Shown in pieces: positions 26,701 through 37,562 of a stretch of 64,000 nt of DNA. The stretch is from contig MU271146.1 of the NCBI GenBank assembly GCA_021432605.1, positions 1,240,001 through 1,304,000 on the forward strand. Reading direction: 5' to 3'. A program made the position numbers and the translations under genes. The notes beneath the pieces are model-generated. The model did not search any database, had not been told where the DNA came from, and saw only the letters and a list, made by a program, of their open reading frames with translations. The first letter of the stretch is position 1, and each line of letters begins with the position of its first letter. Source of the DNA: Coniochaeta sp. PMI_546 (lineage: Eukaryota > Ascomycota > Sordariomycetes > Coniochaetales > Coniochaetaceae).

Positions 26701-26871
26701 ATCATCCATGAGCGAATTGGGGTCTCCAAACATATGCGCCGTCAGATCTGGAGGCAGCTGGTGAAGTGGTATGCCATGTTCCGAGTAGCCGCCAAAGATT
26801 TGTGGAGGCTGGTTCAAAAGAGGCGGCGCCGATATTGGCGGAAGCCGGAAGCCGGCGTGCATCTGGTCCAT
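23703..26871 (-). CDS. Zn2Cys6 fungal-specific transcription factor (6 exons)
   Basis: Predicted 924-residue nuclear regulator. Exons on the minus strand: 26871-26668, 26582-26455, 26381-26317, 26211-25876, 25808-24572 and 24507-23703; the summed length is in frame. The binuclear zinc cluster (Cys70, 73, 80, 87, 90, 97; spacing CX2CX6CX6CX2CX6C) starts exactly after intron 1. It is followed by a basic linker (EKKRTPPKG) and a short coiled-coil-like segment ([15 protein letters not shown]). Residues about 290-560 form the fungal_trans middle homology region, with hallmark stretches [26 protein letters not shown] and [14 protein letters not shown]. The C-terminal tail is Ser/Thr/Pro-rich and ends in acidic and aromatic residues. 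Between the cluster and the middle domain lies a Ser/Gln-rich linker. Intron 3 (105 bp) contains no stop and is a multiple of three, so its retention would insert 35 residues. Target genes are unknown. Confidence 0.92.
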
Positions 26872-29819
26872 CTTTTAGTGTTTTGTTGCTTGTGTTGTAT
26901 TGCAATCGGGCGTTCGTTGAGGTCGCAGTCCGTTAGCTATTGGGATTTGATGATGTCGATCGGATGCAGTTGCGAACGGCGTGGGGAGAGTGGGCGTTGG
27001 ACTGGGACAAAGTTGCCAACAGGCTGGGGTTTCGGGGTCCCGCTAACTATAAACTCTCCGTTGTCTTGCACTTATTACCGGTGCGCACCCATAGCTGTAA
27101 CAGTAACAAGGGTGTCTGCCCCTGCTACCGATGCTCTTAGCATCAGCGTCACCAATTGACTGCGCGCTTCAGACCCCTGTCGAATCAGCGACCTGGTCGC
27201 GGGTTCGGTTCTTCGCAACTTTTGAGGCTGAGCAGACACGACGGAAAGGGCATTTATCAGCAGAGTTGTCTGCAGGCGAGCATTGTCAGACGGATGGCGA
27301 CCTCTTCAACTTCTCTGTCACGGGCAGGTAGTATGTGTAGGGACTTGGTCTACTTAAGAGCTTCGAAGTTTGATAGATTCATGTTGCAGTGTGTTTTAGA
27401 CACCAACCATGGCTGGTTACATTTAGTCTACTACTTGTCACGAGAAGACAAGTTAGGGACGTTCTTTGTAAACGACTACCGGTAGGTACCTGACTCTGGT
27501 ATGGGATGAGAATGCAAGGTCGATTGTCCTGGATGATTTCCGCCGCCGTCGCGGACTTGGCCCGCCCCGCCGTGGGTAAGAACGGCGGGGGAATTAGCTC
27601 CTGATGGCTACCATAGGTATGAGCAAAGTCATGCCGGGCGACTTTCGTCTTCTCTTCCGCAGCGCAGCCCAAGGTAACCAAGGGTCTGTCGTCTTGTTGG
27701 TCGGAGCAGCAACTCGTGCCATCTGCATTGTAGTACCGTCCTTAAACCTAATAGCTTATTACTAGTAACACGGACAATATTGCGATCGAGTCTGATGAAT
27801 CACACGGGAAGTTGAAAAATCCAAGAAGGGACAAAAGTCGGATGAGCACGGTCGTCGCATTCCAGGTTCAAACATACGATGATGTCCGACCCCTAGGCCA
27901 TCCCGATCCAACCGCTCCATCACCCTCCTCTACCTTGGGAGTAAGACCGTACGGAGTAAGACAATTCTGCATGTCAAGTTCAGTTATCGCCTTCAGTTCT
28001 CATGCAGGACAGAGGTTTGATATTCGATTTCGAAAGACGAGCGAGCGACTCGTTCTGGATACTACCATCATTTTGCCTACAAATGGGGAGTAGGATCATT
28101 AGCACTGCCGAGCATCTCGCATCCTAGCTTATATTCTACAGATATTGCGGAATGGTTTCGCGGAACCGCACAGGTAGGTATTCTGTAGGCCCTGCCAAGC
28201 TTCGGGAACTTTGGTCCCTCGCGACAACCTGCAGTAGCGCCATGTACCCTTTGGCCCTCTGGAAACCACCTTTGCTCTGCATGCCACGGGCACGTGTAGG
28301 TACTGCTTGTTGCAGAAGATGTTCCAGCGGCGCACTGCACATGACCATGGCAATGACCATACCGGGAGTGTCGCCGCGTGAATACCTCTGTCTCTTCTGC
28401 TGCTGCTTGTGCTCATGAATGATCGTTATCCACGTCATTGACTGTTGCGTGGAATAGCAGGAGGGACGGCTACGTACCATAGTAATGCAACAAGCAAGTT
28501 GAATGGTGGCTCGAGGATCTGCGTCAACTGAAGGACAAGGTTAAAGTATCGGACGAAACGCCGACGAATGCTAGCCTCGCACCATGAGCACTGTTCATGT
28601 CTGATACAGTAGTCTTGGCAAGCCTGCCTTCCACGTACGTGTACACGTGTAGAATCCTCAGACAGCCGTTGCATATCAACAGCCCTGGATCTTTTGAACG
28701 CCTCGGGCCTTCCAAACAGCACATCAGATCCAAATATGGCAATGTGACGCACATACCGACACACTGACCACTTGCAAGACTTGGGCGGATGAACCTGTGC
28801 TGAATCCGAATCGAGTATCTGCCAAGCTTGTTTCATCCGCTTTCCGAACAATTGGCGCAGGCAGCCCTATAACATCGTCAGTTAAGAAAGCGCCTGGTTC
28901 AACGAAAGCCAGAACACAGCCGGAGATCGCGAATGTTCTACGCATAAAGTCCTCCAAGCAGCCGGGCTCATCGAGCTTGAGGGAAGCGCGGATCAGTGAC
29001 CCTTCAATACCGGGGCAATGGGTCTCTCGTCGTCTTTGCCGACCAAGCAAGAAGAACTGGAATTATTTCAACTTGAATAATTTGTCACGGAGGGCGTCGC
29101 CGTCAAAGTGTGGGGGCGATCTGTCGCCGGTTTCTCACAATTGAGAATGCCTTCGTTTCACAATTGTCTCACGATAACTGTACTGTATGCTTAACACCGT
29201 CGTGACCCCTCAGGTCTGATCTCCTCGGACACATAACGGGCTCTGGGCACTCGGCATGATATGAAAAACCGGCGAGCTCCCTCTCCACCCTCTGCGGCGT
29301 CTTGCCTCGCTTGCTCCAATCCTCTGTTGAGTGTCGAACAAGAACACAAGTCCAAAACATATCACAAGTAGCAAATGAATTCATCTCCTTGCAGACGACG
29401 TTCACAGCAGCCTCCTTGGTGTCATGGGCTCCGCACGGTGCTGCCTCAACAGATCACTCTGACGATATGGCAGTCATGATTCAAGCTCTGACTCACATAA
29501 TGGTATACATTGTCGCTCCAAGGTAACTATATACTAAGCCAACCGGCAGGCAGGCCCGTTGGCAACTGCAACAACTAACCCAAAAAGTGCCTCTCCTTCT
29601 GCTGCGTCACGCCACTCTCTTCAAGGATCCAAAAAAGTTCTCGGTATCAAGATAAACGCCAGACCCATGCTCTGTCTCAGCAAGTCCAGATGGAAAGATC
29701 TCGGGTTGCCGACATTAAGAACTAAAACTGAACTCGCATTGCCCATATGGGCGGGCGCCGCTAAATAACGTGATTGTGTAGAATGGTATAAAAGCCAACA
29801 GTCGTCAGAAGGGAGCCAT
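26872..29819. other. intergenic: promoter side of the Zn2Cys6 factor, no clear gene
   Basis: About 2.9 kb. The side next to 26872 is the promoter of the zinc-cluster gene. A GC-rich patch lies at about 27540-27590. Around 28430-29050 the minus strand has overlapping open frames that look faintly protein-like (see findings) but lack a usable ATG and a consistent exon chain. Nothing else is supportable. Confidence 0.45.
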
Positions 29820-31415
29820 CTAAGGAATCCGCTCGGTAAAACGCGACGGGGACCCGGCTGATGTGCCGGACCCCGACTGATTGAGAAGACTCCGACCAAG
29901 AGGGTCGCGGTCAATAGCCGAAGCTGGCGGAGTTAGGGGTCCGGTGTCGTCGAAGACCGGTCCTTGCTCCTCCACCGGCGTGCGTGCGGGGCCGGACCTC
30001 ATGATCATGATGCCGCTTTCCGGTCGCATCGGGGAGCCGAGTTGCAGCGGGGACGTCTTGGGGTCGGAGAACATCGCGATCGAGTCCGGCCGGTAGAATG
30101 AAGAAGCGCTGATCGTGCTGGCGCGGATGTCCAACGATGATGGTTCGCCGTAACCATCGCCGCCGCTCTGCAGTACGGAGGTAAGTTTCCGCCCGGATAC
30201 TCTGTAAAAGCCCTTTTCGCTTGTCTCCGGCCCTTCAATCGTCGCTTGAGCCGCTTGCTTGTAGCCTGTGAGCGATGCAAGCGCAGCAGGGATAGCCCAG
30301 GAGCCACGCCCACCTCCGGGCCCTCCAGGTCCGCCGCCACTGGATGAAGGCTGTCCCCTGTTGTTCGGCCCCTCGCCGTCAGTGAGGAGTTGTATGCCTT
30401 TTCCATGTTGCCTCTTCCACTTTACGGCAATCAAAATGGCAAGGGCTACGAGTGCGATACCTGCGAATCCCCCGACTATACCGCCAACAATCGAGCTTGT
30501 TGTCGGATCAAGGGGGCCGCCCGGAGTACTGGAATTAGTGGAGGTGCTCGAAGGTAGGACAGTAAGCGTGGCTGCAGCTCCACTGGCCCCAGCCCCGGCC
30601 CCGGCACCAGTACCGTCGCCATTACCAAAGACTGTGGTCGTAGGAACTTCGGTGGTCAAGGTCAGAAGTGTGGAAGATGAGTAAGAGGTGGTGGAGAGGC
30701 TGAACGAGAAGCTCGTATTCGAATGAATGGACGCCGTTGTCGTATTGGCAAACAGTGAGTGATTGCCTGTGCTGTTAAAGGATGGTCGTGCTGATTTAGG
30801 TTGTGTTAGTCCACGTGGCGGTCGACAGTCGATCCAATCGGGAACAAGGTTCCGAAGCTTTTACTCACAGGTAGCGTTGTACACTCCCGAAAGAGAAGGA
30901 AATGAACTGAAGGTAGATGAAGGAGCGGATGTCAAAGTTCCAGAACCAGAGAGCGATGACTGCAATGTGGACGCCATCGACAGGTCGGTCGCAGTTTCAG
31001 GCGGAAGAACATCGTCGCCAGACGGCAATGCTGCAGTGGTTGGTGCAGGATCAACAATCGAAGGGCCGGCGGCAGTAACCCCTATGTCAGAGCTATCAGG
31101 CTTGATTGCCGAGTCCGGAAAGTATGTCTTGATCTCGATTTGTGAACCTGAGCCGTCGACAACCTGGACGACGGAGACGGTCTCGACGACCTCGGTGATG
31201 AGGTTCGAGTCCAGATCGGAGACGTCTCGCTGATGCGGCTGTTCCTGCTGCTGTGTCTCATGTGAATGAATGTGGTCGTGTCCGATAGTATCGCCAGAGT
31301 GGTGGTGATGACGAGCTCGGATGTGCGAATGTAGATGACGGTGGTTATGCTGATGATGATGGGTGTCGGCACCTCGGGCCTGAGGGAGTGAAGGCCCAAG
31401 TGCCATTTTAGTCAT
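29820..31415 (-). CDS. His-rich, Ser/Thr-rich single-pass membrane protein (2 exons)
   Basis: Predicted 505-residue surface protein without a recognised family. Exons on the minus strand: 31415-30869 and 30790-29820; the 78-bp intron has GTGAGT...CAG ends and joins in frame. After the start come about 40 residues extremely rich in His (HHHQHNHRHLHSH, HHHHSGD, HDHIHSHE). Next is a short folded-looking part (ITEVVETVSVVQVVDGSG), then a long Ser/Thr-rich, probably O-glycosylated stalk with several N-glycosylation sequons. One TM segment, IVGGFAGIALVALAILIAV, is followed by KWKRQHGK and a roughly 160-residue cytoplasmic tail rich in Gly/Ser/Pro. The layout resembles fungal wall-stress sensors and mucin-like receptors. 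No signal peptide is encoded after the first ATG in this frame; a hydrophobic signal-like stretch lies just upstream in another frame, so the N-terminus is uncertain. Metal binding by the His cluster is inference. Confidence 0.78.
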
Positions 31416-33252
31416 TGTGCCGCAGTGGCTGTGGTGGTTAAAAGGAGCGTCAGGATAGAACAAAGTATAGTGTGCCAAGTTAGGCCGGTAGCGAGCGATC
31501 TAGCAGGTGCGAAAAGGTCGTATTCGATGCGGTGGTGCCTTGGGATGGATGGATCCGACTTTCAAGCTTCCACATTTGCGATAACGAGTCTCGTCGATGG
31601 ATTTGCTTGTTGGCTGGGAGTTTAGGCAATCGAACGGCCAGCGCATTCCCTCCTTGTGGTCATCATCGTCATTGCATCCTTTATCGTCGTCGCATCATCT
31701 GTTGAACCCCCCTTTGTTCCTTCACGTCGGTCGGTCGGTCGGTCGCCAGCAGTTGGCGTCTCCTTGATGGGTTGCGAAGCGACAATTGACCCTGCCCGAC
31801 TTTCATGCGGCAGACGGAGCAAAAAGGAACGTAGCAGAGATCGGAGAACAGCAGGAGAGTTAGAAGATTAAAAGAGACAAGGAGCTGTTAGGGTATCGGG
31901 GCAAGTAAGATTACAACGGCGGTCGGTAAACACCAAGATTAATGAAATGAGAGTGAGGCCGGGACCTGAACCTGGCAGTGGAGACGAACAGAGATCAAAT
32001 TTCGCTTGGCATCTATTTCCTACTGGCACTACTGACCCTGGAAAGCACGAATGCGCCAATCAACACTCTGGATCTGCTGATAATGGATATGATTTGCTTG
32101 AAGGTCCAGATGATGTTCGTCAAATCTCGAAACGACCTCGAATGTCGAAACAGCGAAACAAGATATCAAACCCTGCCAGTCCTGCTAGAAATGGACCAGC
32201 ATACGCGGCTCTCGATGATAATGGCAGACATTTGCTGCGTATCAATCTCTTCTTTTTCTGGCCGGCCTCATCGTCTCTGAAAAGGTCAACGAACGACACC
32301 TCGTACCGATAACTCGTATTCAGGCGCGGCGGGTTGCATCTGCCAAATGCCAACGCGCATCCGAATGTAGTGCAGCCAAACGTGGTGCGACTCCTCTTAG
32401 TTTCCTTTTAGCCTGCGGAATGTGGCCGACTTTTTGGTTTCCGCAACACGATAGTTAAACAAGCCTCCTCACTGTGGCTGTTGAGACTCAGAGACAAAAA
32501 GAACGAAGAGAGATATCTAGTTTCACCAGTTCCTTTTCCCGCATTATTTACTCGAGGTACGCGTGTTGCCACAATACGTGACCACATATACACTGCATTT
32601 ACACGTCCACCCTGGCGTCAGATTTCTGGCATCGCCATTTCGTGAAAGATGAAGGGACCCTGTGTGGGTCCAAATTCAAGAAAGGTGGGGGAAGCTCCAA
32701 ACGCAAGGTGAAGTTAGTGACCCCGCTGAAGCTTTCTCCAACTGCAACTCAAAGTCCAGAGTCAAGACTGACAGAAGGAGCGAACCCTGAAGCGTCGCGA
32801 ACCGAGTCATCGTAGGCCAGAGATTCACCAACACCTCAATATCATCTCTGGCGGTGCGATTATAACATGCATAAAAAAAATATGGACTTCTGAGCTTGAC
32901 TTTGGTGACATTCAACTCTTATGGCGTAGACTGTATCAAACAAGGTTACTTACATCTCTGTTCACCAACGGGCTAAAGTCCGGCGGCATATGGGGTTCAA
33001 CTGTCCGCCCACGCGATGTCGCAACGGAGCGTTGCCAGTAGCCGATAACAGCTCTGTCTGCCAATACACGTGTCGAGTCCCTGGTCTAACAACACCACTG
33101 TCCAGTTCCATAACACTCTGGATCTCGTTTTCAATGATAATTGGAATCTGAGACGTGATCCGATTGTCGTATTGCCGAAAGGAGCAGTTTTGCTGAAGGA
33201 CTTCAACTTATTACTCATCTCACCTCACGATCCTACCCCCTCCATTGGCATC
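31416..33252. promoter_or_regulatory. divergent promoter region between the His-rich protein and hydrolase genes
   Basis: About 1.8 kb between genes transcribed away from each other, so it should contain both promoters and leaders. A short GTCG tetranucleotide run occurs at about 31726-31745. The hydrolase frame remains open upstream to about 33070. No additional gene was recognised. Confidence 0.45.
31726..31745. repeat. short (GTCG)n microsatellite
   Basis: About five GTCG units in tandem within the divergent intergenic region. Too short to imply function. Confidence 0.7.
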
Positions 33253-35423
33253 ATGACAGATTCAGAGCGCATTGAGTTCAGGCACTCGGATGACGTCACA
33301 GCCTCGATATCTCAACCGTCCTCAGGACGCTCCTCTCTGCAGCTCCCGCCTTACGAAGCCGGGAATCTTGGAGGACCATCGAGTGATGGCCTCGGCATGC
33401 GGAAGGTCTATCCGGGATGGCAGAGCCGCGATCCTCGGACATCGTCAACGCAGTCACTAGTGCCTTCGCTGAACGGAGACGAACGCCGGCGGACTCTGCT
33501 CATCGTCTACATCCATGGCTTCATGGGCAATGACTCGTCATTTCGCTCCTTCCCTGCACATGTTCACAGCTACCTGAAGGAGATCTTGCAGGAGACTCAT
33601 GTGGTGCATAGCAAGATATACCCTCGCTACAAGACCTATAAGGCCATCGATATCGCCAGGGATAACTTCAGCAAATGGTTAGAGCCTCACGAGTCTCCCA
33701 AAACAGACATTGTACTTATAGGACACTCGATGGGTGGCCTGCTGGCGGCCGATATCGTCTTGATAGTAAGAGTTCTCCTTGATGTTACGGGTCTACGTCA
33801 CCTAACAACGTGATATAGCCGGGCACGAATGGAAATCAGTATCGCCACCGTATCCTAGGTACCATCTCCCTAGACTCGCCGTTCTTAGGGCTACACCCTG
33901 GCATCATCGTGTCCGGCATCGCGAGTCTATTCCGTCCTGCTCCAGACCCAGCGAAGGACAATAACACTACAGAATACTTACCGCTTAGTCCTACGGCCTC
34001 GACCACTCTATCTCCAGATCCGTCGCTTTACTCAGAACTCGCTCCCCCATCCGGGGTGGCATCGCCTACTTTGCCGTCGTCGCCGTCGTCCCTCGCAGGG
34101 GCTGGTCCACCTGACCCGTACTTCAACCCTCCCTTCTTCAACGACGTGCAGTTCAGGGACCGCGGCTGGTTCAAAAACATTGCTCACTTCACCAAGAAGC
34201 ACATGGATGAGAACCTGGTTAGCGCAGCAACGAGCCACATCATGTCCCACTTGGAATTCGGAGGGTGTCTTGCAGACTACCCAGGCCTCATGACCAGGTA
34301 CAACAGAGTGCGGCAACTTGAAGACGTTGACCCCTTTAAAGGCGAGGTTCCACCGGGTGCGCCGAGACCAGCCAAGGTCCGTTTTGTGAACTACTTTACC
34401 ATATCAACCGGTCGTATTGCCAAGCCTAGGTCGCGGTCTCCCAGTCCACATCTCAAACCCGAAGCAGCGATCACGAATTCGAGACATGGCTCAGCACCTG
34501 CGCCACAGGGGAACTCCTTTGATGGAAAAGGAAGCGCCGCGAACACCACGCTTGCTTCAGCACACGGGTCGCAGGGGAACTCATTGGACGGAAATTCCAA
34601 ACCGTCGACTCCCAGAATCTCGATTGAGGACCATAGTGACGGAGGACGACCGGAAGTTATGCAGCTTATAGATCCGGTACCAGAGGAGGACTTCGATGAG
34701 CAGTCCTTCCACTCAGCCGAAGAGACCGCTCTCGCCACTTCGCAGGACGTGCCAGCCGTAGAAGAGCCCTCTGCCGACGACACCCTTGCTCTCCCAGTCG
34801 AACTCCAGCTCCCAGAAATCCCAGACCTTCCGGCCAAACCAGAACCGCCGAACCTAGAGCGGTACGCGTCAAATCCAGCAGCCCGCAAACTAGTGGAGAA
34901 GGAAGCCAAGCAGGCCAGGAAAATCTACGAACAAGCCGTGAAGAACCGCGACAAGGCAATCGCGGAGCGGGCGAAGCTGATCAAGAAGCACCACCAGAAG
35001 ATAGCCAAGGAGGCAGAGAAGCAGAAGAAAGCAGACCAAAAGCGAGAGAAGGAAGAGCAAAAACAGCTGCAAAGGGAAGAAGCCGCCCTCAAGAAGGAGG
35101 TGGAACTCGCTGCGAAGAATCAAGCGCGGAAAGATAAAGAGGGCCAGGCCAAGAGCGACAAGGGCCAAGAGGCCAAGAAGAAGGAGCGCAAGTTCTGCAT
35201 GTTGCCCCGGAAGGTCAACGGCGTCAGGGACAGCGCCTGGGTGCAGGTGTACATGGAAGGCGTGGACGAGGTGGGCGCTCACTGCGGCTTGTTCTTTCCC
35301 GGACCGCATTACGAGCGCCTTGTGGGCGATGTTGGGTCGAGAATCGTTGCTTGGGTGCAGGAGGATGCGTCGAGACGGGCAATTATGGAGTTGGAGGGAC
35401 TGGAGGAGCTAGATTTGGACTGA
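33253..35423 (+). CDS. alpha/beta-hydrolase (lipase/DUF676-like) with C-terminal coiled coil
   Basis: Predicted 705-residue serine hydrolase. Exons: 33253-33765 and 33819-35423, with a 53-bp intron shortly after the nucleophile elbow. The N-terminal 80 residues are disordered-looking. The hydrolase fold starts with LLIVYIHGFMGNDSSF (oxyanion-side HGF motif) and contains the nucleophile elbow GHSMGG, with the catalytic Ser at about residue 159. A second half-domain (HRILGTISLDSPFLGLHPG) follows the intron. After Pro/Ser-rich linkers, residues about 528-615 form a highly charged Lys/Glu/Ala coiled coil. The protein ends in a conserved-looking segment, AHCGLFFPGPHYERLVGDV, likely to supply the catalytic His. 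DUF676/PGAP1-like enzymes act on lipids, but the substrate is unknown here. No signal peptide is seen, so it is probably cytosolic or membrane-associated. The start is the ATG before MTDSERIEF. Confidence 0.88.
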
Positions 35424-36313
35424 TTGAGCGAGATTTGCGGTACTCCGGCCAAGTGTTCTGGAGAGGACTATCCAGCCTAAGATGCTTACATGTGTAGTCT
35501 AGTCATGTCTCAAGGATTGCGTTGCCGTCGTCATAGAAACGGCATTAGACATCATTCAGAAAGCAGGGTATTCCGGGAACAATCAAGGGTGGACAGCACA
35601 AAAGCGATGCTTTAGCAGGAAGGCTTTTATTGTCTTATCTGTAGGCATTCGCACGCAGCAACAAGAAATCAACGTCTAGAAACGGCTGTTGTTCCTGTCC
35701 TTCTTCAATGATCCTACGCGTGTCCCGGCGCCAGCAACAACGGCTGGCCATTTGCCCGGTGGCACCACTCGGTCCATCCCGGCGGGTATAGGTATAGAGA
35801 CATCTTTTCCTCTACTTGTAGAAAGTAGGACGCAGTAACAGAAAGCCTCCGCGGAAAACGCGAGATCGAGTTCGATCGCCCTCATTCTGATATAGCCAAA
35901 CACGAGATCCCCAACGCCATGCTGATGCAATGTTTTTTTGTTTGTGAAATCAAAAAATAGAACCCGACGGACGTCCTCGTGTCTTCAGCGCGGCAGGGTC
36001 CTGGACCCTGAACAAGTATCACCTTGAATCCCCTCTCTTAGCCGCCCTGACCGCCAAAGGTTCGGTTACCATGGCAGGCGTCATCTCATGGTATTCTGCC
36101 ATCATAATCAAATAGGCAACAGACGAGGTAACTCAGGGGCAATGAATCGCGACAATTGAGTCAGGTATCACCCTGCTCTCTCAATCTGAGATCGTCGAAT
36201 GCACTCGACAGCAAGGGATTTCCGCCGATTGAACAATGACCAGCAAATCTCGCTATTGTAGCACAGTCTGGCCCAGTATGCGGCAGGGGCAAGACAGTAC
36301 CGGCATCTCCACC
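35424..36313. other. intergenic between convergent hydrolase and MED19 genes
   Basis: About 0.9 kb holding the two 3' ends. A minus-strand frame of 84 codons at 35676-35930 begins with a non-ATG codon and shows no family match, so I do not call it. No repeat was seen. Confidence 0.45.
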
Positions 36314-37562
36314 TCATGCTCCAACCATTCCCGGCCCATAACTGGGTTGCCGTTGCGGGAATGGACTAGCGGTGTTGTTCTGTTGCACCAGGTTAGCCAT
36401 CAGCTCATCAACCATGGTGCCAAAGTTTTCGGTAAGAACCTTTTTTCTCCTCTTCAGACCGGGGCCACCCAGATCGCCTTCGCCGGTCGAGTACCCCGTG
36501 TCTCCGTCATCGGGGAAGCCTTCGCCATAACCCTCGAAGCTGCTGTCACCGTAACTCCGCTTCTTGACATTCCTCTGGGGCCGGACACCGCCTTGTGGCG
36601 TCAAGGTTTGTTGTGATTTCGCACGAGGTTGCGGCGCGCCCACGGCGGCTGCTGTGTAGTTCGGCACCGGTGTGTTGGGAGCAGTCGACTTGTGCTTGTC
36701 TGCCCTCGCGATGCCTAGCGGACCCAGCTCTCCAAGAACCGAACTGTCCCACACGGACTTGGGCACGACTCCCTTTGCCATAGACACAGCCCTCCCCATC
36801 TTGTTACGGATGTCAGGATGCAAGCCGTTCTCAATCTCCTTGTTGTGAACGTGGTGTACCCGCCATTCTTCCTCGGGAAATCGAATCATGGCGAGGAAGC
36901 CGTCCGGGCTATCAGGATCCGTCTTGACGACATCGAAATGCCCGTTGAGTCCCAGTCTCTTAATGTGGCCCTTGTACGTCTTCCTGATCGCATTCTTCTC
37001 GCCGTTGGGCAGCACTCGTGCGACTTCACCAGCTATCCCTGTCAAGTTGAGCTTCTCGAAGAGGTCATCCGATAACCGTGGCCTAGACGGTATATGCGCT
37101 GCGAGAAGTCATGTTAACCAAGCGACTGCAACGAGAATTTCAGCCGGCATCAACCGCCATAGGACACTTCATCCGATACAAGATCCTATGGCCACTGTCT
37201 GTGCAGAGGTGAATGAATAGTGAGATGAAGGGAGTCTTACGAGTTCTGCAAAGAAGGTATTTTTCGCCGACATTCAAGTGTAGGTTCTCAATACCGAGTC
37301 TGCGATCCTCGATGTGGACTTTCTTCTGTTCTCTATCTCCTGTATCCTCAGCTGGACGCTTGCGCTTCTGAGGCGTATCGTCCGATATATTCGTCTCGTG
37401 TGCCATTTCTGGATATGGCAGCGAGCTGCCGTTGACGCTGTGCGCTGGGGTCGGAAGTGTCGTAGCAAGGGATGATGTCGAACTAGTCATGCTCGTCGAG
37501 GGATCGGTCGTGCTTGGAGAGAATTGAGAGGGGCTTTGCGGGGTGTGAGGGTGGAAGGACAT
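36314..37562 (-). CDS. MED19: Mediator complex subunit 19 (Rox3 family)
   Basis: Predicted 368-residue nuclear protein of the Mediator head module, which links transcription activators to RNA polymerase II. Exons on the minus strand: 37562-37241 and 37098-36314; the 142-bp intron joins EKYLLCRT to [19 protein letters not shown] in frame. The Rox3/Med19 core comprises GEKYLLCRT, the [18 protein letters not shown] segment, [18 protein letters not shown] and [11 protein letters not shown]. The N-terminus is Ser/Thr/Pro-rich with a basic patch (QKRKRPAED), and the C-terminal third is Gly/Asp-rich with a basic cluster ([10 protein letters not shown]). Fungal Med19 proteins usually run about 220-400 residues, so the length fits. 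The start is the first ATG of the frame. Confidence 0.9.

Noticed and set aside
35676-35930. 84-codon minus-strand frame between hydrolase and MED19
   Set aside because: No ATG at its start, no homology signal, no flanking exon.
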